Positions 17,235 to 25,839 of a DNA stretch of 64,000 nucleotides are shown piece by piece (position 1 is the stretch's first letter; each line of letters opens with the position of its first letter). Under the pieces are notes generated by a model. The model was given only the letters and a program-made list of their open reading frames with translations, had not been told where the DNA came from and ran no database searches. Position numbers and translations under genes: made by a program. This DNA comes from Streptomyces sp. WP-1. GTDB taxonomy: Bacteria; Actinomycetota; Actinomycetes; Streptomycetales; Streptomycetaceae. The stretch spans positions 6,915,001 through 6,979,000 of the forward strand of contig NZ_CP123923.1 of assembly GCF_030450125.1 (NCBI RefSeq). Direction: 5' to 3'.

Positions 17235-18632
17235 ATGACGGAAATTCTTGTGCAGCCGGGTACGAAGGGGCAGGTTTCTTCGCAGGCCAGGGTGGTTGAG
17301 CACCCCGCCTGGCCCGTGCTCAAGGATGCCGTGGAGCAGATTCGGCCATGGCAGTCGGCGGATGGGTCGATCGACTTCGACGCCGACGGCGCGCCCGCCA
17401 AGGCCGACGCCGAGGCCGCCGTGCGCCGTGTCGCCGAGGCCGTCGAGCAGCTCTCGCCGCTTCTGCCGTACGACGCCGCCTACCACGAGGCCCTGGTGAA
17501 GGATCTGCGCCGCTGGGCCGAGGGCGGCTTCGAGGTGCCGGACTTCCTGGACTCCCTGCTGGCCTTCCACCCCGCGGCACAGCGCGCGGACGGCCTCCAG
17601 CACCTGGTCGTCTTCCCGATGTACACGCAGAACGGCAACCTGGACCGCAACCTGGAGGCGGTCGTGCTGCGCATGGTCTGGCCCGAGTGGCTGGCCGAGC
17701 TGGAGCGCACCCGGTACGACAACCCGCTGTTCTGCGGCATCACGTTCGAGGACTTCACCTCGGGCTACGACACCAACTCGGCCGTCCTCTTCCCGGAGAC
17801 CATCGCCGTCCGCGAAGCGCCGGAACGTTTCTCCTGGGGTGGCATCTTCTGTGACCGCGAGGCCGCGCGCTTCCGCCGGGTCACCGACGCCGCCGTCGGC
17901 ATCCTGGGCCTGGAGCTGCCCGAGGACATCGCCGCGATGGTGCACGACCAGAAGCGCTGCGAAGAGGCGTTCGTGCTCTGGGACATGGTCCACGACCGCA
18001 CCCACAGCCACGGCGACCTGCCGTTCGACCCCTTCATGATCAAGCAGCGCCAGCCGTTCTGGATGTACGGCCTGGAGGAGCTGCGCTGCGACCTCACCGC
18101 CTTCAAGGAGGCCGTGAAGCTGGAGGCGGACGGCATCCCGCAGGCCCGTGACGTCCAGTACGCGGTGCTCTTCGACCGCATGTTCCGCTTCCCCGTCACC
18201 GGCGACCGGGTGCGCAACTACGACGGTCTCGGCGGCCAGCTGCTCTTCGCCTACCTGCACAAGCACGACGTCGTGCGCTGGACGGACAACAAGCTGTCCA
18301 TCGACTGGGAGCGCGCCCCGCAGGTCACCAACCAGCTGTGCGCCGACATAGAGAAGCTGTACCGGGACGGCATCGACCGCCCCAAGCTCGTGCACTGGTT
18401 CGCCGGCTACCAGCTGGTGTCCGAGTACCTGGCTCCACACCCCGGCTCCAAGTGGGCCAAGGGTCCGGACGCCCTCGATCTGACGCTGCCGCCGCGCAAG
18501 CTGGTCGACGACGTGCTCCCGGACGAGTTTCCGCTGAGCATGTTCTTTGAAGCCCTGTCCAAGAAGCTGAAGAATGTGATCGCCTCCACCAAGGGCATCA
18601 CGGCGGACGGCGCCGAGCGGCTCGCCGCGTGA
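17235..18632 (+). CDS. DUF6421-family protein
   Basis: A 465-residue soluble protein that I recognise as a streptomycete family (DUF6421) without a known reaction. Notable conserved-looking parts are FPMYTQNGNLDRN (about 132-144), the HDRTHSHGDLPFDPF cluster with three histidines (about 252-266), and LVHWFAGYQLV near the C-terminus; the His cluster could bind a metal. No signal peptide or membrane helices. ATG 17235 has GGAGG 7 nt upstream. First gene of a coupled operon with an SDR and a threonine-aldolase-like PLP enzyme, so it may act on the same metabolite. Confidence 0.75.
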   Translation: MTEILVQPGTKGQVSSQARVVEHPAWPVLKDAVEQIRPWQSADGSIDFDADGAPAKADAEAAVRRVAEAVEQLSPLLPYDAAYHEALVKDLRRWAEGGFEVPDFLDSLLAFHPAAQRADGLQHLVVFPMYTQNGNLDRNLEAVVLRMVWPEWLAELERTRYDNPLFCGITFEDFTSGYDTNSAVLFPETIAVREAPERFSWGGIFCDREAARFRRVTDAAVGILGLELPEDIAAMVHDQKRCEEAFVLWDMVHDRTHSHGDLPFDPFMIKQRQPFWMYGLEELRCDLTAFKEAVKLEADGIPQARDVQYAVLFDRMFRFPVTGDRVRNYDGLGGQLLFAYLHKHDVVRWTDNKLSIDWERAPQVTNQLCADIEKLYRDGIDRPKLVHWFAGYQLVSEYLAPHPGSKWAKGPDALDLTLPPRKLVDDVLPDEFPLSMFFEALSKKLKNVIASTKGITADGAERLAA

Positions 18633-18679
18633 CTGACGGCGCACCGTCCACACACATCACTGCTGCAGAGGGGAAGATC

Positions 18680-19444
18680 ATGGGGAACGGGTCGAACGGG
18701 GCGCTCAGCGGTGCGGTGATCGCGGTGGCCGGCGCGGGCGGACCCGCCGGCCGGGCGGCGCTGCTGCGCCTGGCCGAGGCCGGGGCGACCGTCGTCGGAG
18801 CGGACAACGACCCGCAGCGGCTGTCGGAGGCCGTGGACGCGGCCCGCTACGCCTCCGGCGGTGCCACGGTCACGGGGGAGACCGTGGACCTGCTCGATCT
18901 CCGCTCCACCCGGGAGTGGGCCGAGCGCGTCGAGAAGGACTTCGGGCGCGTCGACGGCCTGGTGCACCTGGTCGGCGGCTGGCGCGGCAGCGAGACCTTC
19001 ACCAAGACCAGCCTCGACGACTGGGACTTCCTGGAGCTGCTGCTGGTGCGCACCGTGCAGCACACCTCGCTCGCCTTCCACGAGGCCCTCCAGCGCAGCG
19101 ACCGCGGCCGCTACGTGCTGATCAGCGCGGCCGGCGCGTCCAAGCCCACCGCGGGCAACGCCGCCTACTCCGCGGCCAAGGCCGCCGCCGAGGCGTGGAC
19201 GCTGGCCATGGGGGACTACTTCCGCAAGGCGGGCAAGGCGGAGGGCGCCGAGGGCCCGACCTCGGCGGCTACGATCCTCGTGGTCAAGGCGCTGGTGCAC
19301 GACGCGATGCGCGCCGAACGCCCCAACGCGAAGTTCGCGGGCTTCACGGACGTCAAGGATCTGGCCGAGGCCATCGAGGGCGTCTGGAGCAAGCCCGCCG
19401 CCGAGTTGAACGGAAACCGTCTGTGGCTGACCGAGAAGCCGTGA
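18680..19444 (+). CDS. SDR-family oxidoreductase
   Basis: A 254-residue short-chain dehydrogenase. The cofactor loop is AVAGAGGPAGRAAL near the N-terminus (a variant GxxGxxG), D-N-D follows the second strand, and the catalytic block has ISAAGASK, then AAYSAAKAAAE (Tyr-x-x-x-Lys). ATG 18680 is preferred because AGGGGA lies about 8 nt upstream; an in-frame GTG 51 nt earlier overlaps the DUF6421 stop. The stop overlaps the next gene's GTG by 4 bp, so the SDR and aldolase are translationally coupled. Confidence 0.83.
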   Translation: MGNGSNGALSGAVIAVAGAGGPAGRAALLRLAEAGATVVGADNDPQRLSEAVDAARYASGGATVTGETVDLLDLRSTREWAERVEKDFGRVDGLVHLVGGWRGSETFTKTSLDDWDFLELLLVRTVQHTSLAFHEALQRSDRGRYVLISAAGASKPTAGNAAYSAAKAAAEAWTLAMGDYFRKAGKAEGAEGPTSAATILVVKALVHDAMRAERPNAKFAGFTDVKDLAEAIEGVWSKPAAELNGNRLWLTEKP

Positions 19445-20511
19445 ACCCTCCCAAGACCGACGCGCGTCGCCATCACGACCCGGAGGTCCGCGGTTTCGCC
19501 AGTGACAACTACGCCGGGGCGCATCCGGAGGTGATGGCCGCCCTGGCCCTGGCCAACGGCGGCCACCAGGTGGCCTACGGCGAGGACGAGTACACCGAGA
19601 ACCTCCAGCGGATCATCCGCAGCCACTTCGGCGCCACCGCGGAGGCCTTCCCGGTCTTCAACGGCACCGGTGCGAACGTGGTCGCGCTCCAGGCGGTCAC
19701 CGACCGCTGGGGCGCGGTGATCTGTGCCGAGAGCGCGCACATCAACGTGGACGAGGGCGGGGCGCCCGAGCGGATGGGCGGGCTCAAGCTGCTCACCGTG
19801 GCCACGCCGGACGGCAAGCTCACCCCCGAGCTGATCGACCGGCAGGCCTGGGGCTTCGAGGACGAGCACCGGGCGATGCCGCAGGTCGTCTCGATCACCC
19901 AGTCCACCGAACTGGGCACGCTCTACACGCCCGAGGAGATCCGCGCGATCTGCGAGCACGCCCACGCGCACGGCATGAGGGTGCACCTGGACGGCTCCCG
20001 GATAGCCAACGCGGCCGCCTCCCTGGACGTGCCGATGCGCACGTTCACCAGCGCGGTCGGTGTCGACATCCTCTCGCTCGGCGGGACCAAGAACGGCGCC
20101 GTGTTCGGCGAGGCGGTCGTGGTCCTCAACCAGGACGCGGTGCGCAGGATGAAGCATCTGCGCAAGCTGTCCATGCAGCTCGCCTCCAAGATGCGCTTCG
20201 TCTCGGTGCAGTTGGAGGCCCTGCTGGCCAAGGACCTGTGGCTGCGCAACGCCCGGCACGCCAACGAGATGGCCCAGCGGCTCGCCGAGGGCGTGCGCGC
20301 GGTGCACGGCGTGGAGATCCTCTACCCGGTGCAGGCCAACGGCGTCTTCGCCCAGCTCCCGCACGACGTGAGCGAGCGGCTCCAGAAGCGCTTCCGCTTC
20401 TACTTCTGGGACGAGGCCCTGGGCACGGTGCGCTGGATGTGCTCCTTCGACACCACGGAGGAGGATGTCGACGCCTTCGTGGCGGCGGTCAAGGAGGAGA
20501 TGGCGCGCTAG
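19441..20511 (+). CDS. Threonine aldolase-family PLP enzyme
   Basis: A 356-residue fold-type I PLP enzyme of the low-specificity L-threonine aldolase/beta-eliminating lyase family. The PLP lysine is K217 in GGTKNGA, the cofactor Asp is in VHLDGSR, and FNGTGANV binds the phosphate. The enzyme would cleave beta-hydroxy amino acids such as threonine to glycine and an aldehyde, or the reverse. GTG 19441 overlaps the SDR stop (GTGA). An SDR acting on a beta-hydroxy or aldehyde product would fit the operon; this is inference. Confidence 0.87.
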   Translation: MNPPKTDARRHHDPEVRGFASDNYAGAHPEVMAALALANGGHQVAYGEDEYTENLQRIIRSHFGATAEAFPVFNGTGANVVALQAVTDRWGAVICAESAHINVDEGGAPERMGGLKLLTVATPDGKLTPELIDRQAWGFEDEHRAMPQVVSITQSTELGTLYTPEEIRAICEHAHAHGMRVHLDGSRIANAAASLDVPMRTFTSAVGVDILSLGGTKNGAVFGEAVVVLNQDAVRRMKHLRKLSMQLASKMRFVSVQLEALLAKDLWLRNARHANEMAQRLAEGVRAVHGVEILYPVQANGVFAQLPHDVSERLQKRFRFYFWDEALGTVRWMCSFDTTEEDVDAFVAAVKEEMAR

Positions 20512-20533
20512 TTGCGCGCCCGCCCGAACAAGT

Positions 20534-20592
20534 GCATAGGTATGCGGTCACCTGAAAAGTCATTGACTGATGGGTGGCCGCATACCTATGCT
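20534..20592. promoter_or_regulatory. Twin operators and leaderless promoter of the transglutaminase-like gene
   Basis: Two 14-bp arms, GCATAGGTATGCGG (20534-20547) and CCGCATACCTATGC (20578-20591), are perfect inverted copies. Each is itself a dyad, GCATAnnTATGC, so two dimer sites flank the promoter TTGACT (20563-20568), 18-bp spacer, TATGCT (20587-20592), which starts at or next to ATG 20601. The long hairpin could also terminate the aldolase transcript. Confidence 0.65.
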
Positions 20593-20600
20593 CCGCGGGC

Positions 20601-21194
20601 ATGCGGCTGATCCAGGAAACCGCCGACCTCTACGCCTACTTGGCCGCGGACGAGGTCATCGACCATCACCATCCGATGGTCCGGGAGACGGCCGCCCGGC
20701 TGGCGGCGGAGGCGGCGGACTCGTATGCCTGTGCGCGCCTCGCCTATGAGTTCGTCCGCGACACCGTCCCGCACTCCGCCGACACCGGCGATCCCCGCGT
20801 CACCTGGCGCGCCTCCGACGTCCTGACGCGGCGGGCCGGCGTCTGCCACGCCAAGGCGCACGCGCTGACGGCCCTGCTGCGCGCCGAGGACGTCCCGACG
20901 GCCCTGTGCCACCAGCGCCTGCGCGCCGACGAGGGCGAGGGGCACGTGCTGCACGGCCTGGTCGCCGTCCGCTTCCACGGCGCCTGGCACCGCCAGGACC
21001 CGCGCGGCAACAAGCCGGGCGTGGACGCGCGGTTCTCCCTGACCGGCGAGCGGCTCGCCCGGACCCCCGGCCCGGCCGCCGGCGAACGGGACCACCCGCT
21101 GCTGTACGCCGCCGCGCATCCGGCCGTCCTCGACGCCCTGCGCACCGCCCCCGACCGCGAGGCCCTGGGCCGGGTGCTGCCGAGTGCCCTGTAG
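20601..21194 (+). CDS. Transglutaminase-like domain protein
   Basis: A 197-residue protein with a papain-like transglutaminase core: catalytic Cys in RAGVCHAKAHALTALLR (about 90-106), His in EGHVLHGLVAV and Asp following. Such bacterial proteins may be cysteine proteases or amidases. No signal peptide. The chosen ATG 20601 lies 8 nt after the -10, so a leaderless mRNA is expected; an in-frame ATG 27 nt upstream lies inside the operator. The shared GTATGC motif hints at co-control with the DUF6421 operon. Confidence 0.8.
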   Translation: MRLIQETADLYAYLAADEVIDHHHPMVRETAARLAAEAADSYACARLAYEFVRDTVPHSADTGDPRVTWRASDVLTRRAGVCHAKAHALTALLRAEDVPTALCHQRLRADEGEGHVLHGLVAVRFHGAWHRQDPRGNKPGVDARFSLTGERLARTPGPAAGERDHPLLYAAAHPAVLDALRTAPDREALGRVLPSAL

Positions 21195-21445
21195 TCCCCG
21201 GTGTGACGCACGGGGAGCGGCGGCGGAGGAGACCGACGGCGTCCGCCGTGCCGCCCGGGTGAAGGGGCGGAGGGTACGACGGGACGGTTCACCCGGCCGT
21301 GCGGCCCGCACCCGTCGTCACCGGGCCCCGCGCGCCCCGTTGTGCACGCGCCGGTGAAGTGGCCGCCGTCCGAGGCGGGTTGCCGTACCGGACCCGAGGG
21401 CAGCGCGCCGTCGCAGACGGTGTGCGGCAGCCACCGGCCCGGGTG

Positions 21446-22174
21446 TCAGTGGACCGGCGTGGCCCGCAGTGCCTCCGTCGTCGGTGCCGTACCGCCCAGA
21501 TGGGCCGGCAGCCACCAGGAGTCCTCGGGGCCCTTCGGGCGGCCCGGGTAGGCGCGCTGGGCCGCGTCCAGCAGCTCCTGCACCCGCTCGCGCAGCCGGC
21601 GGGTGATGGCCCCGGCGTACTGGTCGCGCGGTGCCTCCACGGCCTCGCCCACGCGGATGGTGACGGGCAGGTGGCTGCGCTTGAAGTCGCGCGGGTGACC
21701 CTTGGTCCACAGCCGCTGGGTGCCCCACAGCGCCATCGGGACCAGCGGCACCCCGGCCTCCTGGGCGAGCCGGGCCGCACCCGACTTGAAGCTCTTCAGC
21801 GTGAACGACTCCGAGATGGTCGCCTCGGGGAAGACGCCGATGACCTCACCGGAGCGCAGCGAGTCCAGCGCGTGCGCGTACGCGGCCTCGCCCTGTCCGC
21901 GGTCCACCGGGATGTGCTTCATGCCGCGCATCAGCGGGCCCGAGATCTTGTGCCGGAAGACCGAGTCCTTCGCCATGAACCGCACCAGGCGCTTCTGCGG
22001 CAGCGCGGCCAGGCCGTTGAAGATGAAGTCCAGATAGCTGATGTGATTGCTCACCAGCACGGCGCCGCCGGAGCGCGGGATGTTCGAGACCCCCTGGCAG
22101 TCGATCTTCAGGTCCCAAACCTTGAACAGCGTCTTGGCGAATCCGATGACGGGACGGTAGACCAGCTCTGCCAT
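21446..22174 (-). CDS. 1-acyl-sn-glycerol-3-phosphate acyltransferase (PlsC family)
   Basis: A 242-residue acyltransferase. NHISYLD (about 43-49) is the catalytic HX4D motif, FMAKDSVF and PVDRG follow, and FPEATIS is the glycerol-phosphate-binding FPEG-type motif (here Ala for Gly). It would acylate lysophosphatidic acid in phospholipid synthesis at the inner membrane. Start ATG 22174; AAGGG lies some 12 nt upstream. Several PlsC paralogues are normal in streptomycetes. A gene-free 250-bp stretch separates it from the transglutaminase gene. Confidence 0.9.
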   Translation of the reverse strand: MAELVYRPVIGFAKTLFKVWDLKIDCQGVSNIPRSGGAVLVSNHISYLDFIFNGLAALPQKRLVRFMAKDSVFRHKISGPLMRGMKHIPVDRGQGEAAYAHALDSLRSGEVIGVFPEATISESFTLKSFKSGAARLAQEAGVPLVPMALWGTQRLWTKGHPRDFKRSHLPVTIRVGEAVEAPRDQYAGAITRRLRERVQELLDAAQRAYPGRPKGPEDSWWLPAHLGGTAPTTEALRATPVH

Positions 22175-22446
22175 GAGTGGGGTGAACCCTTTCTGCTCTG
22201 CTCGGGAAAGGGGCTCCCGGCGGACAAGTTACGCAGCCGTAGGTTTACGGCGTCTCGCAGATCGTGCCCGAAGAACGTGCGGGTAGCCAGTTCTGGTGCC
22301 CGGCCGGGGCGAGATCCTCGTCACGTCCGCACAGCTTTCACCCGGACGCCGGGAATCTCTACGGCGCACCGGTTGTTTGACCCCCGACGCCCGTAGAAGC
22401 GGGCGCCCCTGGAGTGCCGCACCGGCGGCGGAGCGGGAGGGCACGG

Positions 22447-22887
22447 GTGAGCGGGCGCGACGACGCCGAAGCGGGCGGGACCGGAACCGGACCGGGCACG
22501 GCCGGACCGGGCGTGACCGAACCCGGCGGCGGACCGGGCGTTGCCGAACCCGGCGGCGGACCGGGCGTCGCCGAACCCGGCGACGGGCCGGGTGTGGTCG
22601 AACTCGGCGGCGGTCTCGGCGAACGGGCCACCCTCGTCCAGTTCTCCAGTGCCTTCTGCGCACCCTGCCGTGCCACCCGGCGCGTCCTCGGCGAGGTCGC
22701 CGCGATGGTGCCCGGCGTCGCCCACGTCGAGATCGACGCCGAGGCCCGCCTCGACCTCGTACGCGCCCTCGGGATCCTGAAGACCCCCACCGTCCTCGTC
22801 CTGGACGCGCACGGCAGGGAGGTGCGCCGGGCCGCCGGGCAGCCCCGCAAGGCCGATGTCATCGCGGCGCTTGGGGAGGCGGTGTGA
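22447..22887 (+). CDS. Thioredoxin-family protein with repetitive N-terminal tail
   Basis: A 146-residue protein: an N-terminal low-complexity tail of about 60 residues, then a thioredoxin fold with the redox motif FCAPCRATR and the cis-Pro segment ILKTPTVLVLD. The tail contains four 9-residue repeats of the GPGV-x-EPGG kind, encoded by a 27-bp tandem repeat (22504-22611). GTG 22447 is used because GGGAGGG is about 7 nt upstream; an earlier in-frame GTG lacks one. Cytoplasmic, as no signal peptide or lipobox is seen. Precedes a flavin reductase with a leader peptide. Confidence 0.8.
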   Translation: MSGRDDAEAGGTGTGPGTAGPGVTEPGGGPGVAEPGGGPGVAEPGDGPGVVELGGGLGERATLVQFSSAFCAPCRATRRVLGEVAAMVPGVAHVEIDAEARLDLVRALGILKTPTVLVLDAHGREVRRAAGQPRKADVIAALGEAV

Positions 22888-22979
22888 GGGGGTTTCAGCA
22901 CCGGGAGCACCAGGTGAGGGACGTCCCAGTTCCCGGACCGCACTTGACTGCGCGCGCCACCTATCGTCAGCCTGACCGT

Positions 22980-23060
22980 ATGCCGACCGAACTCCTTCTC
23001 CACGGGCGGGCCCACGTCGACCTCGCGCGCACCGCGAGCGCCTGCTGTCCGGGTCGCTGA
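22980..23060 (+). CDS. Cysteine-type regulatory leader peptide
   Basis: A 26-residue ORF with the HVDLARTASACC core, matching the actinobacterial putative leader peptides with consensus HVDL-x-R-x-A-S-A-x-C. Those leaders sit upstream of sulfur genes and regulate by cysteine availability. ATG 22980 lies 6 nt after CAGCCT (22968-22973), with TTGACT (22944-22949) 18 bp before it, so it is probably leaderless. Two adjacent Cys codons near its end would stall ribosomes when Cys-tRNA is low. The regulated gene starts 44 bp downstream. Confidence 0.75.
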   Translation: MPTELLLHGRAHVDLARTASACCPGR

Positions 23061-23104
23061 GCAGCCACGGACCCGCTCGCCCTCCCGAACAGAAGGACAA
23101 CTCC

Positions 23105-23614
23105 ATGACGGCCCTGCCCCAACTCGGCACCCCCCGGCTCGCCTCTCCCGATCTGCTGCGCTCCACCTTCCGCCGGCACGCCGCCGGTGTCGCGGTGATC
23201 ACCGCGCGCGGCGCCGCCGGACCGGTCGGCTTCACCGCCACCTCCCTCACCTCGGTCTCCGCCGAACCCCCGATGATCTCCTTCGGGGTCGGCACCGGCG
23301 CCTCCAGCTGGCCCGCGATGGCCGAGGCCGACCACATCGGCGTGCACATACTCGGCGAGCACCAGGGCGACCTGGCCGCCACCTTCGCCCGCAGCGGTGC
23401 CGACCGCTTCGGCGCGCCCACCGCCTGGCGCGACGGCCCCGAGGGTGTGCCCGTGCTCGACGACGTGCTCGCCTGGCTGGTCTGCCGCATCGTCGCCCGC
23501 GTCCCCGCCGGGGACCACCGGATCGTGCTCGCGGAGGTCGTCCTCGGCGATCCCACCGGCGGCGGTCGCCCCCTCCTCTACCACCAGGGCCGCTTCACCG
23601 CGCTGCGCGACTGA
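23105..23614 (+). CDS. Flavin reductase-family FMN-binding protein
   Basis: A 169-residue split-barrel flavin reductase (HpaC/SsuE-functional type): FRRHAAGVAVITAR at the N-terminus, GFTATSLTSVS for FMN binding, PPMISFGV, and the HIGVHIL and FAR segments. It supplies reduced FMN to a partner monooxygenase or uses FMN as a prosthetic group. ATG 23105 with AAGGA about 9 nt upstream. The cysteine leader directly upstream suggests a role in sulfur assimilation, for example sulfonate use; no partner monooxygenase is adjacent. Confidence 0.88.
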   Translation: MTALPQLGTPRLASPDLLRSTFRRHAAGVAVITARGAAGPVGFTATSLTSVSAEPPMISFGVGTGASSWPAMAEADHIGVHILGEHQGDLAATFARSGADRFGAPTAWRDGPEGVPVLDDVLAWLVCRIVARVPAGDHRIVLAEVVLGDPTGGGRPLLYHQGRFTALRD

Positions 23615-23843
23615 GTGCGGCGCGGATCACGTTCCGTTCCCCTGCACGGCGGTCGAGTTCCGGTTACGCTGCGTTGCGAAGGTCACAGTTCAAAGCGCTT
23701 GCTCAGCGGGAACGAACTGGGTGTACTGACGAGTAATATTCCGGTCGGAGCGCGCTGACGCCCCGACCGGGATCGGCCGCTTCAGGCGCCTATGCTGCCT
23801 GCAAGAGGCAGCCAGGAAATCACGATGCAGTAGGAGAGCCGGC

Positions 23844-24629
23844 GTGAGCTTGAGGATCGTTGTCACTGTGAAGTACGTGCCCGACGCCACTGGCGACCGG
23901 CACTTCGCCGATGACCTGACCGTCGACCGCGACGACGTGGACGGTCTGCTCTCCGAGCTGGACGAGTACGCGGTCGAGCAGGCGCTCCAGATCGCGGAGG
24001 ACGCGGACGACGCCGAGGTCACCGTGCTGACCGTGGGCCCCGAGGACGCCAAGGACGCGCTGCGCAAGGCGCTGTCGATGGGTGCCGACAAGGCGATCCA
24101 CGTCGAGGACGACGACCTGCACGGCACCGACGCCATCGGCACCTCCCTGGTGCTGGCCAAGGCCATCGAGAAGGCCGGCTTCGACCTGGTCATCTCCGGC
24201 ATGGCCTCCACCGACGGCACCATGGGCGTCGTCCCGGCGCTGGTCGCCGAGCGCCTCGGTGTCCCGCAGGTCACCCTGCTGTCCGAGGTCTCGGTCGAGG
24301 ACGGCACCGTCAAGGGCCGCCGCGACGGCGACGCCGCCTCCGAGCAGCTGGAGGCGCAGCTGCCGGCCCTGGTCTCCGTGACCGACCAGTCCGGCGAGGC
24401 ACGTTACCCGTCGTTCAAGGGCATCATGGCGGCCAAGAAGAAGCCGGTGGAGTCCTGGGACCTGTCGGACCTCGACATCGAGGCGGAAGAGGTCGGCCTG
24501 GAGGGCGCGTTCACCAAGGTCGAGACTGCGGACGCGCGTCCGGCCCGCACGGCCGGCACCATCGTCAAGGACGAGGGCGAGGGCGGCAAGCAGCTCGCTG
24601 AGTTCCTCGCGGGCCAGAAGTTCATCTAA
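23844..24629 (+). CDS. etfB: Electron transfer flavoprotein subunit beta
   Basis: A 261-residue ETF beta subunit: VTVKYVPDATGDRHF start, the LDEYAVEQALQI helix, the AMP-binding segment VLTVGPEDAKDALRKALSMGADKAIHV, and the recognition loop near SFKGIMAAKKKP. With EtfA it carries electrons from acyl-CoA and other dehydrogenases to the quinone pool through ETF-quinone oxidoreductase. GTG 23844 has AGGAG 7 nt upstream. A promoter candidate TTGCTC (23699-23704), 17-bp spacer, TGTACT (23722-23727) lies upstream. Followed by etfA after 53 bp, one operon. Confidence 0.95.
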   Translation: MSLRIVVTVKYVPDATGDRHFADDLTVDRDDVDGLLSELDEYAVEQALQIAEDADDAEVTVLTVGPEDAKDALRKALSMGADKAIHVEDDDLHGTDAIGTSLVLAKAIEKAGFDLVISGMASTDGTMGVVPALVAERLGVPQVTLLSEVSVEDGTVKGRRDGDAASEQLEAQLPALVSVTDQSGEARYPSFKGIMAAKKKPVESWDLSDLDIEAEEVGLEGAFTKVETADARPARTAGTIVKDEGEGGKQLAEFLAGQKFI

Positions 24630-24682
24630 GGGTTCGCGCCCGCCGACCGCCCCTCAACTTCGTTACGCAGGAGAGCAATCCC

Positions 24683-25645
24683 ATGGCTGAAGTCCTCGTC
24701 TACGTCGACCACGTGGACGGTGCCGTCCGCAAGCCCACCCTTGAACTGCTGACCCTGGCCCGCCGCCTCGGCGAGCCCGTCGCCGTCGCGCTGGGCAACG
24801 GCGCCGCCGACACCGCCGCCACCCTCGCCGAGCACGGCGCGGTGAAGGTCCTCACCCACGACGCGTCCGAGTACGCCGACTACCTGGTCGTACCGAAGGT
24901 GGACGCCCTCCAGGCCGCGCACGAGGCCGTCTCCCCGGCCGCCGTGCTGGTCCCGTCCTCCGCCGAGGGCAAGGAGATCGCCGCCCGCCTGGCGCTGCGC
25001 ATCGGCGCCGGCGTCATCACCGACGCCGTCGACCTGGAGGCCGGCGACGAGGGCCCGGTGGCCACCCAGTCGGTGTTCGCCGCGTCCTTCACCACCAAGT
25101 CGCGTGTCATCAAGGGCACCCCGGTCATCACGGTCAAGCCGAACTCGGCCGCCGTGGAGGCCGCCCCGGCCGCGGGCGCGGTCGAGGCCCTCGACGTGAC
25201 CTTCTCCGACAAGGCCACCGGCACCAAGGTCACCGGCCGCACCCCGCGCGAGTCCACGGGCCGCCCGGAGCTGACCGAGGCCGCGATCGTGGTCTCCGGC
25301 GGCCGCGGTGTCAACGGCTCCGAGAACTTCGCGATCATCGAGGCCCTCGCCGACCAGCTCGGCGCGGCCGTCGGTGCCTCGCGTGCCGCCGTCGACGCCG
25401 GCTGGTACCCGCACACCAACCAGGTCGGCCAGACCGGCAAGTCGGTCTCGCCGCAGCTGTACATCGCCAACGGCATCTCCGGTGCGATCCAGCACCGCGC
25501 CGGCATGCAGACCTCGAAGACCATCGTGGCCGTCAACAAGGACGCCGAGGCCCCGATCTTCGAGCTGGTCGACTACGGCGTCGTCGGCGACCTGTTCGAC
25601 GTCGTGCCGCAGCTGACCGACGAGATCAAGACCCGCAAGGGCTGA
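24683..25645 (+). CDS. etfA: Electron transfer flavoprotein subunit alpha
   Basis: A 320-residue ETF alpha subunit with the C-terminal FAD domain: [10 protein letters not shown], then [20 protein letters not shown] and [15 protein letters not shown], with [12 protein letters not shown]. The N-terminal domain is the Rossmann-like half that pairs with EtfB. ATG 24683 follows AGGAGA. Cotranscribed with etfB and closed by a strong hairpin, so the operon contains only the two subunits. Confidence 0.95.
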   Translation: MAEVLVYVDHVDGAVRKPTLELLTLARRLGEPVAVALGNGAADTAATLAEHGAVKVLTHDASEYADYLVVPKVDALQAAHEAVSPAAVLVPSSAEGKEIAARLALRIGAGVITDAVDLEAGDEGPVATQSVFAASFTTKSRVIKGTPVITVKPNSAAVEAAPAAGAVEALDVTFSDKATGTKVTGRTPRESTGRPELTEAAIVVSGGRGVNGSENFAIIEALADQLGAAVGASRAAVDAGWYPHTNQVGQTGKSVSPQLYIANGISGAIQHRAGMQTSKTIVAVNKDAEAPIFELVDYGVVGDLFDVVPQLTDEIKTRKG

Positions 25646-25660
25646 TCGCCGACCGGCTGT

Positions 25661-25700
25661 CCGAGGCCCCCGCCGACCCTCGCGGTCACGGGGGCCTCGG
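25661..25700 (+). terminator. Hairpin terminator after etfBA
   Basis: CCGAGGCCCCCG (25661-25672) and CGGGGGCCTCGG (25689-25700) are perfect 12-bp arms around a 16-nt loop, 16 bp after the etfA stop codon. There is no U tract, as usual in streptomycetes. Confidence 0.85.
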
Positions 25701-25750
25701 TGCATCCTGAAGGCGGCACAGGGCCCTCGACCGAGGTGCCGACCAAGGTG

Positions 25751-25815
25751 TTGACCAGCCGGAACCCCGCCGGATAACTTCATTCTACGGATTGTTGATT
25801 CCGCACAGCGGAATC
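25751..25815 (+). promoter_or_regulatory. Promoter and IclR-type operator of the DUF6986 gene
   Basis: TTGACC (25751-25756), an 18-bp spacer and TAACTT (25775-25780) form a promoter. GATTCCGCACAGCGGAATC (25797-25815) is a perfect dyad with 8-bp arms around ACA, placed just downstream of the start, where a bound repressor would block elongation. TTCCGC-type dyads are typical of IclR-family operators such as those of allantoin/glyoxylate control (AllR) in streptomycetes; the assignment is an inference. Confidence 0.6.
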
Positions 25816-25839
25816 GCAGTGGATATTGGAGGGTGCGGG

